Both the position numbers and the translations under genes were made by a program. Below the pieces are notes generated by a model. It had not been told where the DNA came from and ran no database searches. It was given only the letters and a program-made list of their open reading frames with translations. Below are positions 54,224 through 63,631 of a DNA stretch of 64,000 nucleotides, piece after piece (positions within the stretch are counted from its first letter, which is position 1; every line of letters starts with the position of its first letter). The DNA is taken from assembly GCF_039521565.1 (NCBI RefSeq), contig NZ_BAAACP010000011.1:53839-117838 (forward strand). Reading direction: 5' to 3'. This DNA comes from Paraclostridium tenue. Its GTDB lineage: Bacteria > Bacillota > Clostridia > Peptostreptococcales > Peptostreptococcaceae.

Positions 54224-54901
54224 ATGAAAGAAATGATTTTAAAATACTTTCAAGAAAGTAATTCATCAATGAGTATTGAACAGGTATTACTTAATTTTTT
54301 AGTATCAATAATATTGTCTATAGTAATATATTTGGCATATAGATATTCTCATTCAAAGGCAGTATATAGTCAAAGATTTAATGTATCGCTTTCCATGTTA
54401 ACTATAGTAACTACTATGGTTATGAATGTAATTGGAAATAATATAGCTCTATCTCTAGGTATGGTGGGGGCACTGTCTATAGTTCGTTTTAGAACAGCTA
54501 TAAAAGACCCAAGAGATTCAGTTTATATCTTTTGGTGTATAGTAGTAGGTATTTGTTGTGGAGTATCTGAATATACAATAGCAGGTATAGGAAGTGCAAT
54601 ATTATTTATATTCTTACTTATATTTGGGCATATAAAGTCAAATGATAGGTATTTACTTGTAATACATGCAAAGGCAAAAGTTGAAGAAGAAATAGAAAAA
54701 GCTATCTTAGTATTTTATAATGGTGAAGCTAATATGCGTGTAAAAAATACTACAAGTGAAAGAGTTGAATATATATATGAACTTTCACAACGTATAATAA
54801 ATTCTTCTAAAGACAAAGGACATATCAATAAAAAACTATATGAACTAGATGGAGTAGAAAGCGTTAACTTAGTTTGCCAAAATGAGGATATAAATAGATG
54901 A
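54224..54901 (+). CDS. DUF4956 membrane protein
   Basis: A 225-residue protein with four hydrophobic helices (about residues 20-42, 58-80, 84-92 loop, 105-130) followed by a soluble C-terminal domain of about 90 residues (DRYLLVIHAKAKVEEEIEKA). GMVGALSIVRFRTAIKDPRD is the family hallmark. It is often encoded next to VTC and CotH genes and is probably a membrane partner of them. Its stop TGA overlaps the next ATG (ATGA), indicating coupling. Confidence 0.9.
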   Translation: MKEMILKYFQESNSSMSIEQVLLNFLVSIILSIVIYLAYRYSHSKAVYSQRFNVSLSMLTIVTTMVMNVIGNNIALSLGMVGALSIVRFRTAIKDPRDSVYIFWCIVVGICCGVSEYTIAGIGSAILFIFLLIFGHIKSNDRYLLVIHAKAKVEEEIEKAILVFYNGEANMRVKNTTSERVEYIYELSQRIINSSKDKGHINKKLYELDGVESVNLVCQNEDINR

Positions 54902-56484
54902 TGAAAAAAATATTAGCTAGTAAAAGAAATCTAAGTATATTGGTAGCAATAGGATTACTAGTATCAAGTATTTCACTATCTATATTTATAGAAAAAAATT
55001 CTCAAAAAAGAGTACATAATCATAGACAAAAAGATATAAAAAATCAGCCAAGAGAATTTGATATGAAAGAGGATTATACTATAAGTGATTCTTTTAGTAC
55101 TCATTTGCCATTAGTAGTTATAGATACTAATGGTGAAAGCCCAAAGTCTGGTGTTACTTGGGATCCAGAAAAAAGGTACTTTACATCGGTAGATATAGAT
55201 CCATACGTTGATGGAAGTATAAGTATTATTGATAATGAGGGAAGCATAAATAATATTAAAGATAAGCCTACTAATAAATCAGATATATTAATCAAGCAAA
55301 GAGGTAACACCTCAACTAGATTTCCTAAAAAACAATATTTAATAAAAACAATAAATAAAGATGGAAGCAAAAATAAGCAAGATATATTAGGCATGGGAGA
55401 AGAATGGGAATGGGTACTGAATATATCTTATATAGATAAAACTCTACTTAGAAATTATATGGCTTTAAATATTGCAGGAGAAATAATGCCATATACTCCA
55501 GATGTAAGGTACTGTGAAGTGGTAATGAAGGATGATGATAAGTATACTTATGAAGGTGTATACCTTATGATGGAAAATGTAAAACAAGGAGAAGGTAGAG
55601 TTAATATTTCTAAGTATGATAATAAATTTACAAAATCATCATATTTACTAAGAAGAGATAGATTTGAAGAAGATGCTATATTTTTAGATAATTATTCAAC
55701 TAAAAATGAGCTTCCCGTAGGATATTTAGAGGTTAAATATCCACAAAAGGATGAAATAACAGAAAAAACTATAGAATATATAACTAACGATATAAATAAG
55801 TTTGAAGAATGTATTTATTCTAATGACATTGATAAGTTTTACAAGTATAGAGATTATATAGATGTGGAATCATTTATAGATTATTTTATAATAAATGAAT
55901 TTTTTGCTAATTATGACTCTGGATATCATTCAACTTATATATATAAAGAAAATGGTTCTAAAATTAGCATGGGTCCAGTTTGGGATTTTGATATGTGTTT
56001 AGATAATGATATAAAGTTAGAAAATGCATTAAAAGTTGATTCTACAGCTATGCATGATGCACCTTGGTTTAGGCAACTATTAAAGGATGCTAATTTCACT
56101 AAAAAAGTTATAGATAGATATAAATATTTAAGAAAAGACATATTAAGTGAGACGAATTTAATAAAATATATAGATGATACTGTGAACTTTTTAGGGCCTA
56201 GTATCGAAAGAGATAAACGTAGATGGAAATATGAGGGCGAATATAATACTGAAATTGAAAAAATTAAATTAGTTATAAAGGAACATGGAAAATGGTTAGA
56301 TGAAAATATAGATTCATTATACCAATTTAGTGAATTTAGTGAAAAAGGGATAAATAAAAGTGAATTAGAAAAAGCAAAAGATTTCATATTAGGTAATGAT
56401 AAAAAAACAATAGCTATTAGTATACTATCAGTAATATTCATAAGTATATTTATATTATCTATAATCCTTGTACAAAGAGATTAA
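54898..56484 (+). CDS. CotH-type kinase family membrane protein
   Basis: A 528-residue protein anchored by one helix at each end (residues about 12-32 and 503-525). The CotH kinase core covers about 65-420: LIKQRGNTSTRFPKKQYLIK (lysine and G-loop), SYIDKTLLRNYMAL, YEGVYLMMENV, GPVWDFDMCLDND (metal-binding DFD) and ALKVD. CotH kinases phosphorylate secreted or surface proteins; the target here is unknown. It lies directly before the glycosyltransferase gene (19 bp). Confidence 0.9.
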   Translation: MMKKILASKRNLSILVAIGLLVSSISLSIFIEKNSQKRVHNHRQKDIKNQPREFDMKEDYTISDSFSTHLPLVVIDTNGESPKSGVTWDPEKRYFTSVDIDPYVDGSISIIDNEGSINNIKDKPTNKSDILIKQRGNTSTRFPKKQYLIKTINKDGSKNKQDILGMGEEWEWVLNISYIDKTLLRNYMALNIAGEIMPYTPDVRYCEVVMKDDDKYTYEGVYLMMENVKQGEGRVNISKYDNKFTKSSYLLRRDRFEEDAIFLDNYSTKNELPVGYLEVKYPQKDEITEKTIEYITNDINKFEECIYSNDIDKFYKYRDYIDVESFIDYFIINEFFANYDSGYHSTYIYKENGSKISMGPVWDFDMCLDNDIKLENALKVDSTAMHDAPWFRQLLKDANFTKKVIDRYKYLRKDILSETNLIKYIDDTVNFLGPSIERDKRRWKYEGEYNTEIEKIKLVIKEHGKWLDENIDSLYQFSEFSEKGINKSELEKAKDFILGNDKKTIAISILSVIFISIFILSIILVQRD

Positions 56485-56502
56485 AAAATAAGGAGGATTG
56501 CT

Positions 56503-58758
56503 GTGAAAAAGAGTACTAGTATAAAGAGGAAAATTTTATTAGTAGCATCTAGTATAACTGCATTTATATACATATTCTGGAGATTGTTTTTTACCATTCC
56601 AACACAGCACGGAATGATATCCTTAATAGCAGGATTATCACTTGCAATAGCAGAAACTGTAGGGGTAATAGAAGCTTTTTCACATTATAAAAATTTAAGC
56701 TCAAATAAAGAACCAGAAATGCCAGAAATACCGATAGAACTTTACCCAGATGTTGACGTATTAATAGCAACTCATTCAGAGTCAACAGATATATTATATA
56801 AAACAGTTAATGGTTGTACACATATGAAATATCCAGATAAAAGTAAAGTTCATATTTATATATGTGATGATACAAATAGAATAGAAATGAAAAAACTTGC
56901 AGATAAAATGGGGATAGGATATATAGGGTTGGCTGAAAATAAGCATGCAAAAGCAGGAAATCTAAACAACGCATTAAGTAAAACTACATCGCCTCTTATA
57001 GCTACCTTTGATGCAGATATGATACCACGAAGTGATTTTTTAATGAAGACTGTTCCCTATTTTAGTTTACCACTTATGAAAAAGGATAAAGATAATAGAT
57101 GGATAAGAAGGGAAAAAATAGATGAAAATTATAAAATCGGGTTTATACAAACACCTCAAAGTTTTTATAATCCAGATTTATTCCAATATAATTTATATTC
57201 AGAACAGAACATTCCTAATGAACAGGATTACTTCTTTAAGGAAGTTAATGTAGGTAGAAATCGTACGAATTCACCTATATATGCAGGTTCGAATACTTTA
57301 ATATCTAGAGAAGCTTTAGAAGAAGTTGGTGGGATAGCAATAAAAAATATAACAGAAGATTTTGCAACAGGTATAAAAATACAAAGTAAAGGATATAAAT
57401 GTTTTGCAATATCAGAAGTATTAGCACATGGATTATCACCAACTGATTTTAAGAGTTTGATAAAACAGCGTCAAAGATGGGGAAGAGGATGTGTTCAAAC
57501 CATAAGAAGTTTTAAATTTTTGTTTTCAAGTTTAGGTATTAGAGCTAAGTTAAGTTATATCACATGTTTTTTATATTGGACTACATTTTTTAGGAGATTT
57601 ATATATATAATATCTCCAATATTATATTCTTTATTCGGATTACTTATAGTAGAGTGTAGTGTAAAAGAGCTAATGTTTATTTGGCTACCATCATATTTAC
57701 TATACAATATGTCTTTAAAATATTTATCTAGTAATTTAAGAAATCAAAAGTGGAGTAATATAGTTGATACTATAGTTTTTCCATACTTAGTAATACCAAT
57801 ACTACTTGAAACTATAGGTATTACCCTTAGAAAATTCAATGTAACATCAAAAGAAAGAATATCATCAAAAAATGTAGCTTTTAAATATTCAATACCTCAT
57901 ATTATTTTAATATTTGCATCAGTATTTGGTTTAGTATTCTCAGTAGAAGATTTTATTAAATACAAACATTTAGGTAGTCTAGTAATTGTATTTTGGTTAG
58001 TTATGAATATGTATTTTCTAATTATGGCTGTATTTTTCATGCTCAGTCGTATAAATTACAGAAGTGAGGAAAGATACTATACCAATCTAGATGTAAATAT
58101 AAGTTTTAATGAAAGATTATTAAAAGCTAATACATCCGATATTTCAGAATATGGAATGAGCTTTATAATAGATAATCCAGAGTATATACCATATGACGAG
58201 GATATAGATATAAATATTAAATATTTACATTACAAAGCGAATTTAAAAGGTAGAGTAGTTCATGTGGGTAAATTTATGGATAAATGGAAATATAGCATCA
58301 AATTAAAACATATATCACAAAAAGATAAAAATGAGTATTACCAGATAGTATATGATAGAGGGCATACTTTGGCGAATAAGATGAAATCAAATACCATTAA
58401 GGAAATTAAATTAAATACGATTAATAGAAGTAAAAAACATAGGGCTTCTAATAGAAAGTTGCCAAGGATACCATTAAAAGTAAATGTTAGCACAACAATT
58501 GGAAATATAGTTGAAGTAGTTAACTTTAACTACGAGTATATACTATTTAAAGGAAAGTTAGATGATAAAAATATTAATATAGAATTGAGAGATGATTTAG
58601 TTTTAAAGTGTTTAAAATGTGATAAATATGCAGTAGAAGACAATACTTTATACAAAATAGACGACTGGAAAAATATTTCAAGTGATGAAAGATTTAGAGA
58701 GATGATACTAAGTTGGGCTAGCGCTATAGAAAATAAAGAGGAACTTGCTAATGTTTGA
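56503..58758 (+). CDS. ccsA: Cellulose-synthase-like GT2 glycosyltransferase with PilZ domain
   Basis: A 751-residue membrane enzyme. Two N-terminal helices are followed by the GT2 catalytic domain with DVDVLIATHSE, TFDADMIPRSD, ITEDFATGIKI and the QRQRWGRG product-binding motif. Four to five helices follow (about 350-520), then a PilZ domain (about 527-620) with RSEER (RxxxR) and DISEYG (DxSxxG), so cyclic-di-GMP activation is expected as in BcsA. The order with GH5, CotH and DUF4956 genes resembles the C. difficile ccsA/ccsZ cluster. GTG start with AGGAGG. The gene symbol is by analogy. Confidence 0.88.
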   Translation: MKKSTSIKRKILLVASSITAFIYIFWRLFFTIPTQHGMISLIAGLSLAIAETVGVIEAFSHYKNLSSNKEPEMPEIPIELYPDVDVLIATHSESTDILYKTVNGCTHMKYPDKSKVHIYICDDTNRIEMKKLADKMGIGYIGLAENKHAKAGNLNNALSKTTSPLIATFDADMIPRSDFLMKTVPYFSLPLMKKDKDNRWIRREKIDENYKIGFIQTPQSFYNPDLFQYNLYSEQNIPNEQDYFFKEVNVGRNRTNSPIYAGSNTLISREALEEVGGIAIKNITEDFATGIKIQSKGYKCFAISEVLAHGLSPTDFKSLIKQRQRWGRGCVQTIRSFKFLFSSLGIRAKLSYITCFLYWTTFFRRFIYIISPILYSLFGLLIVECSVKELMFIWLPSYLLYNMSLKYLSSNLRNQKWSNIVDTIVFPYLVIPILLETIGITLRKFNVTSKERISSKNVAFKYSIPHIILIFASVFGLVFSVEDFIKYKHLGSLVIVFWLVMNMYFLIMAVFFMLSRINYRSEERYYTNLDVNISFNERLLKANTSDISEYGMSFIIDNPEYIPYDEDIDINIKYLHYKANLKGRVVHVGKFMDKWKYSIKLKHISQKDKNEYYQIVYDRGHTLANKMKSNTIKEIKLNTINRSKKHRASNRKLPRIPLKVNVSTTIGNIVEVVNFNYEYILFKGKLDDKNINIELRDDLVLKCLKCDKYAVEDNTLYKIDDWKNISSDERFREMILSWASAIENKEELANV

Positions 58759-59776
58759 TAAAAAAATAAGAAAATCTAGATTTAATGTAATTATATTTAT
58801 TACATTATTAATAAGTATATTCTTAAATATGTTTTTATTACAAAAGCCAAATTATAGTGAATTAGATGTAAATAAAAACAACTCAGATAAAAACGGACAA
58901 TTATCAGTAAAGGGAACAAATCTTGTAAATGAGAAAGGCGATATAGTAAGATTAAAGGGAATGAGTAGCCATGGTCTTATGTGGTATCCAGAATATATAA
59001 ATACAAGAAGTCTAAATACATTATCTGAATATGGAGCTAATACCATTAGATTGGCGATGTACACAGATCAAAATAAAGGATATGTTTATAATAAAAAAGA
59101 AGCAATGAAAAATTTACTTCAAGGAATAGAAAATGTTTTAGGTGCAGATATGTATGCCATAGTAGATTGGCATACACTAAAAGATAATGATCCTAACATA
59201 CATATAGAGGAAGCTAAAAAGTTCTTTGATGAAATATCAACTAGATATAAAGATGAACCAAGGGTAATATATGAAATATTTAATGAACCAAATGGTAAAA
59301 CTTCATGGAAGGATATAAAAAAATATGCAAATACTATAATACCTATAATAAGAAAAAATTCACCAAATGCTATAATCCTTGTAGGAACTCCTAATTATTG
59401 TGTAGATATAAAGAGTGCTATAAATGATCCTTTAGACTATAAAAATATAATGTATACTTATCATTTATACACGGGAACAAGTGATGGAGGTTATAAATAT
59501 TTATTAAGTGATGCATTAAAAAACAATATACCAGTATTTATTTCTGAATGGGGATTTAGTCCAGAAAAAAATAGTGGAGAAATAAATTTTAAAAAAGGAA
59601 GAGAATTTCTAGAATTTTTAAATCAGAATAATATTAGTTGGATTAATTGGTCTTTAAGTAACAAAGACGAACCACATTCATTTATTAGACACGATATTGA
59701 TAAATTGAGCAATTGGAATGATGATGAATTAACATCTGTTGGAAAATTTGTTAAAGATGCATTTTCTAATTATTAA
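58751..59776 (+). CDS. ccsZ: GH5 endoglucanase, membrane-anchored
   Basis: ATG 58751 follows GAGGAA; the upstream TTG at 58745 has poorer spacing. The 341-residue enzyme has an N-terminal anchor helix (residues about 10-28), then a GH5 barrel with FNEPNGKTS (acid/base E), IVDWHTLKDN, TYHLYTG and FISEWGFS (nucleophile E). Both catalytic glutamates are present. It probably trims the beta-glucan made by the adjacent synthase, as CcsZ does in C. difficile. It overlaps the synthase gene by 8 bp and ends the operon. Confidence 0.9.
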   Translation: MFDKKIRKSRFNVIIFITLLISIFLNMFLLQKPNYSELDVNKNNSDKNGQLSVKGTNLVNEKGDIVRLKGMSSHGLMWYPEYINTRSLNTLSEYGANTIRLAMYTDQNKGYVYNKKEAMKNLLQGIENVLGADMYAIVDWHTLKDNDPNIHIEEAKKFFDEISTRYKDEPRVIYEIFNEPNGKTSWKDIKKYANTIIPIIRKNSPNAIILVGTPNYCVDIKSAINDPLDYKNIMYTYHLYTGTSDGGYKYLLSDALKNNIPVFISEWGFSPEKNSGEINFKKGREFLEFLNQNNISWINWSLSNKDEPHSFIRHDIDKLSNWNDDELTSVGKFVKDAFSNY

Positions 59777-59808
59777 AATAAGTTTTTAAATAAGATAATA
59801 ACTTCACG

Positions 59809-59843
59809 AAAAAGATATTGACTAAAAAGTCAATATCTTTTTT
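59809..59843 (+). terminator. Terminator of the exopolysaccharide operon
   Basis: AAAAAGATATTGACT pairs with AGTCAATATCTTTTTT around a short A-loop. Confidence 0.88.
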
Positions 59844-60071
59844 ACTTTAGATCTTAGGATAAAATAATATTTTATGACAAGTAATTTTTATATTATATAG
59901 AAATAAAAGGGAATTGTGTATATGTCTAAAAAGTTTTAAAAAAAGTAAAATTTTTTATAACAGATTTGTAACTAAAAATCTGTTGAAAGTTTACTGGTGT
60001 ATGTTTTATACTACAAAAGTCGACAAAATAAATTAATTTGAAATGAAATTTTACATCGGAGGATAAAACAT

Positions 60072-60944
60072 ATGATAAAACGCATAATTCCAGTAATGCT
60101 ATCTGCAATATTACTTATGACAGGTTGTACAAAAACTAAATCAGAAACAAAGGATACTAAAGAATCAACGAAACTTACGTATTCTAATTTAATAGATGAA
60201 AAAACTCAAAATGAAATAAGAGACATATTAATAGAAAATAAAATAGATAAAAAAGAAGTAGATTATTTTATTAAACTTGTAAAAAATTATAATGGTAAAT
60301 CAGATATAAATAAGTTAAAAACATCTAAGCAAGGTTTTACAAATATAAAAACTCAGCAAGTTCCATACGATGAAGTGTATTTAGATGAAAAATGGGACCC
60401 TAAGAAATTGAACTATATGGATTTTAACTGTAGATTAACTGCATTTTCAATATTTAAAAATTACATTAAATCAGAAAATAAATTTACAGGTGATTCAACT
60501 AGATTAGTATTTGATAAAGATGCAATAAATAATAATCCTATAAGTAAATTTAGCAAAGAAGATACAGATAAATTTATTAACTTATATTCAGCTGTAAAAG
60601 TGGAAAATACACAAGATGTAAATAAGCATGCACAAGCTATAAAAAAAGAATGGGAAAAAAGAAAAATATCACTTGTAGATAATAAAAATATATCAATGAT
60701 AAATGTATTTTTACATGAACCAGAAGATAATGAAGTATTTGTAGGACATGCAGGTCTTTTATTACAAACAAAAGATGGATTATTATTTATTGAAAAATAT
60801 GCATCAGCTTTACCATTCCAAGTTTCAAAATTTAAAAATAAATTAGAATTAAAAAAATATTTAATGGATAGATTGGATAATGATACATCTGGTAACGGTT
60901 CATCAAAACCAATAATAATGGAAAATAATGAGTTAATTAAATAG
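60072..60944 (+). CDS. DUF4300 family lipoprotein
   Basis: A 290-residue protein with a lipoprotein signal (KRIIPVMLSAILLMTGC; lipobox MTGC) and a lysine-rich spacer. The mature domain shows DUF4300-type segments: YMDFNCRLTAFSIFKNYI, INVFLHEPEDNEVFVGHAGLLL and FIEKYASALPFQVSKF. The family is secreted/lipid-anchored in Firmicutes, with unknown activity. The HAGLL and NC-motifs recall papain-like or amidase folds, but I cannot confirm a catalytic triad. The SD is GGAGGAT. Confidence 0.82.
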   Translation: MIKRIIPVMLSAILLMTGCTKTKSETKDTKESTKLTYSNLIDEKTQNEIRDILIENKIDKKEVDYFIKLVKNYNGKSDINKLKTSKQGFTNIKTQQVPYDEVYLDEKWDPKKLNYMDFNCRLTAFSIFKNYIKSENKFTGDSTRLVFDKDAINNNPISKFSKEDTDKFINLYSAVKVENTQDVNKHAQAIKKEWEKRKISLVDNKNISMINVFLHEPEDNEVFVGHAGLLLQTKDGLLFIEKYASALPFQVSKFKNKLELKKYLMDRLDNDTSGNGSSKPIIMENNELIK

Positions 60945-60958
60945 GATAAATAAAATTC

Positions 60959-60990
60959 CATGAAGCTAATCTAAATATAGCTTCATTTTA
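60959..60990 (+). terminator. Terminator after the DUF4300 gene
   Basis: ATGAAGCTA pairs with TAGCTTCAT, followed by T-rich bases. Confidence 0.8.
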
Positions 60991-60992
60991 AT

Positions 60993-61089
60993 TTGGAATG
61001 AAATTGAGTTTTTACAAGAATATATAGATAAAATACTAAAATATTTAGGGGGAACAGGGTATTATTCACTAAGATTAAAATTTAACTAA
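60993..61089 (+). pseudogene. 3' remnant of a HEPN-like gene
   Basis: The bases encode WNEIEFLQEYIDKI and then LKYLGG, matching the C-terminus of the 19223 protein, and the downstream AGATTAAAATTTAA is shared as well. Only the last 20 or so codons survive. Confidence 0.85.
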
Positions 61090-61157
61090 TAATGTTAGAT
61101 GAATTATTATAAATACATTATTAATTAACTAATAATACGAATAGTATATTAATTTCG

Positions 61158-61233
61158 TAGGTACTATTCCTGTGATTCGTCTCTAACATTAAAATCCACT
61201 AAACCATATTGATGTAAAGTCAATATGGTTTTT
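61158..61233 (+). pseudogene. 3' remnant of a radical SAM gene with its terminator
   Basis: GTGATTCGTCTCTAACATTA (61172-61191) aligns with GTGAATCATATCCACCATTA of the 50137 gene's end. The hairpin AACCATATTGAT...CAATATGGTTTTTT (61202-61233) repeats the terminator at 50647. The rest of 61090-61417 is AT-rich with no gene seen. Confidence 0.65.
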
Positions 61234-61417
61234 TATATTGAAATTCATTGTAAGGGATTAATATAAAGCAAATTTTTTATTAATAACTCTATATAAAAAT
61301 ATTCGAAAAAATAAAAAGTTATTGCTATGAAATAATTAAATAAATATAAAATAAAGAAGTATATACCATATAAAATTAATAGATGGTGTAATATAAGTGG
61401 GGATAAGGTGAAATTAA

Positions 61418-62128
61418 GTGGTAAAAATAGCAATATGTGAAGATGCAAAAGAACAACAAGAGTTGTTAAAAACATATATAAATCAAATAGTTGAGGAATT
61501 ATCTATTAAATATAAATTGGGAATATTTAATTCAGGGGAAGAATTACTTGAAAACTATTCAAAAGATACAGATATACTTTTGTTAGATATAAAAATGGGG
61601 CAAATCAATGGAATGGATACTACCTAAAAAATTAGGTCGATAGACGATAAAGTAGAAATTATATTCAGTACATCATTAATAGAATACGCACTAGAAGGTT
61701 ATGAGGTAAGGGCTTATAGATATTTAATAAAACCAGTAAAATATGAGAATTTAAAAGAAAATATAATAAACTGCATAAAAGAAATAGATATAAAAAATAA
61801 ACATATTATCATAAAAGAACAAGGAAACAGAATAAAGCTAGATATAAGTGAAACAACCTACATAGAAGTACAAAAAGAAAATATAACTATCCATACATTA
61901 AATCAAACATACGGAACTAAAGGCACTATGAACAATCTTGAAAAAGAAATAAACTGCAGTAGATTTTATAGATGCCATAAAAGCTTTTTAATAAACCTAG
62001 AACACATAAAAAGTATAAAACAATACACAGCAATACTTGAAAACAAAGAAGAAGTACCTATAAGTAGATACAGATTTAAAGATACAAAAGATAGATTTTT
62101 CAATTTAATAGAGGACAAATTATGTTAG
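61418..62128 (+). pseudogene. LytTR response regulator paralogue with in-frame TAA
   Basis: GTG 61418 has AAGGTG upstream. The frame reads VKIAICEDAKEQQE and so on to NGMDTT, then hits TAA at 61625-61627. The same frame continues KIRSIDDKVEIIF to PISRYRFKDTKDRFFNLIED at 62128 with no further stop. It aligns with the intact regulator at 42954 over its full length. In that gene the stop position is an arginine codon (AGA). Only the receiver domain could be made. Confidence 0.85.
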
Positions 62129-63278
62129 ATTATTTTTGCGCTTTAGGCATGATAAATATGGCTATATTTATAATTTGCTTTTTCACTTTAATGAACAAAA
62201 TAGGCTATACTTGCAAATGTAAATCAAAAACTAAACTTATATTAATCTCAATACTAATTATAGCGCAAATTATAGGAAGAATGCCATTTGGAACTGTAGC
62301 ACTATTCATTTTAATAATAATAATTTTATCACTATTTTTAATCTGTAAAACAATTTATCAAATGGATATAAAAAAATCTATTACAAACTCTGTAATATAT
62401 ACCTTAGTATACCTTTTGATAGAGTGTAGTATCTATTGTTTTTTAAATCTTTCATCTAATCATAAAGGTTTGTACATATTTAAATTAAACATAATAACTT
62501 TTATTGTTATATTTACAGGTATTTATTTTTTTGATAAACTACAGAAATTTTACAATAACAAAAGATATTATATCTATATAATTTTAACAATAACAGTTAA
62601 TATAGTCGTAATCTTATTTTTTAATATATTAGAAAAAAAGATAGGAGACTTATATTCAATACTAGTAAAAAACAATCTTGAATATATTAATCTCGTAGAT
62701 ACAATGATATTTTCAGTTTTTATGAAAAATACATTTCCATATATTTTATTTATTATAAATATAATATTAATATCTCTACTCATTAACTCTATAAAATCAG
62801 AAAAAGAAAAAGTTAAAACACAGTTTTTAAATGAAAAATTAGATATGCAATATAAATACTATTTAATAGCAAAAGAATCACAAGAAAAAATTAAAAAATA
62901 TATCATGATATGAACAATCATATGGAAAATATAAAAAGACTTAAAGACAATAGTGAAGATATAAATAAGTATATTGATAATATAGGAGATGAAGTGAAAA
63001 ACGTTAAAAATATCTACAATACAGGAAACTTATTACTAGACATAATACTATATGAAAAGAGTAAAATTTGCACAGAAAGAAATGTAGATTTTAAAGTAGG
63101 CATAGATTTTAGTAAATATGAGTTTTTAGATATGATAGATATAACAAGTATTTTTTCTAATTTAAAGATGTATGTTAAGGCGTTTAATCAAACTTTAGTT
63201 ATGATAACCCATAATGATGATATAGCTAATATGGCAGATATGGTTGTAACTATTAAGGATGGTAAAGTTTTAAGTTAA
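62122..63278 (+). pseudogene. AgrC-like kinase paralogue, frameshifted and fused to an ABC ATPase tail
   Basis: ATG 62122 encodes the membrane part closely matching the kinase at 43658. A one-base loss near 62890 (in the region of the phosphoacceptor, where the intact gene has QVYHDMNNH) ends the frame at 62913. The second frame continues NNHMENIKRL through TSIFSN, then changes at about 63162-63168 to LKMYVKAFNQTLVMITHNDD and GKVLS, the end of an ABC ATPase like 47717. A deletion joining TTTAAAGATG-like sequences removed the rest of the kinase, the permease and most of the ATPase. Confidence 0.88.
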
Positions 63279-63307
63279 GCTGATGTAGTTAAGTTTCCTC
63301 GTGGTGT

Positions 63308-63394
63308 GAGTTTTATGTTTATAGCATCTTTCTTCACTGAAAGCTTAAATTGCAGGCTTTAACGTATCGATAGATTTATATAAGTATAAAACTC
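63308..63394 (+). ncRNA. Recurrent structured element, copy C
   Basis: GAGTTTTAT (63308-63316) pairs with ATAAAACTC (63386-63394). The core (AGCATCTT, CACTGAAAGC, GCAGGCTTTAACG) matches copy A in sequence, with AAAGC able to pair with GCTTT. CTCGTGG just before the stem also resembles TTCGTGG before copy A. It follows the ABC tail of the chimeric pseudogene. Confidence 0.5.
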
Positions 63395-63631
63395 ATTTCT
63401 ATTCTAAAGATCTCTTATGGTTATGTATCTCATTATAATTATAGATATAAAAAGTAAAAACTTAATAATTGATTAATTTTTAAGATAAATAAATTGAGCA
63501 TAGAAAATATTTCTTATAAATGAAAAATCGGAAAAATTTTAAAAAATAAATGAAATACTCAGAAGATTCGACTAAATATTACATGCAAGTATGTTATTAT
63601 AATGCTGATATTAAAATTATGGGGGATTAAA
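63395..63631. other. Intergenic region before the surface protein
   Basis: AT-rich, with no gene seen. TATAAT at about 63597-63602 is a likely -10 for the gene at 63632; no good -35 is found. Confidence 0.4.
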
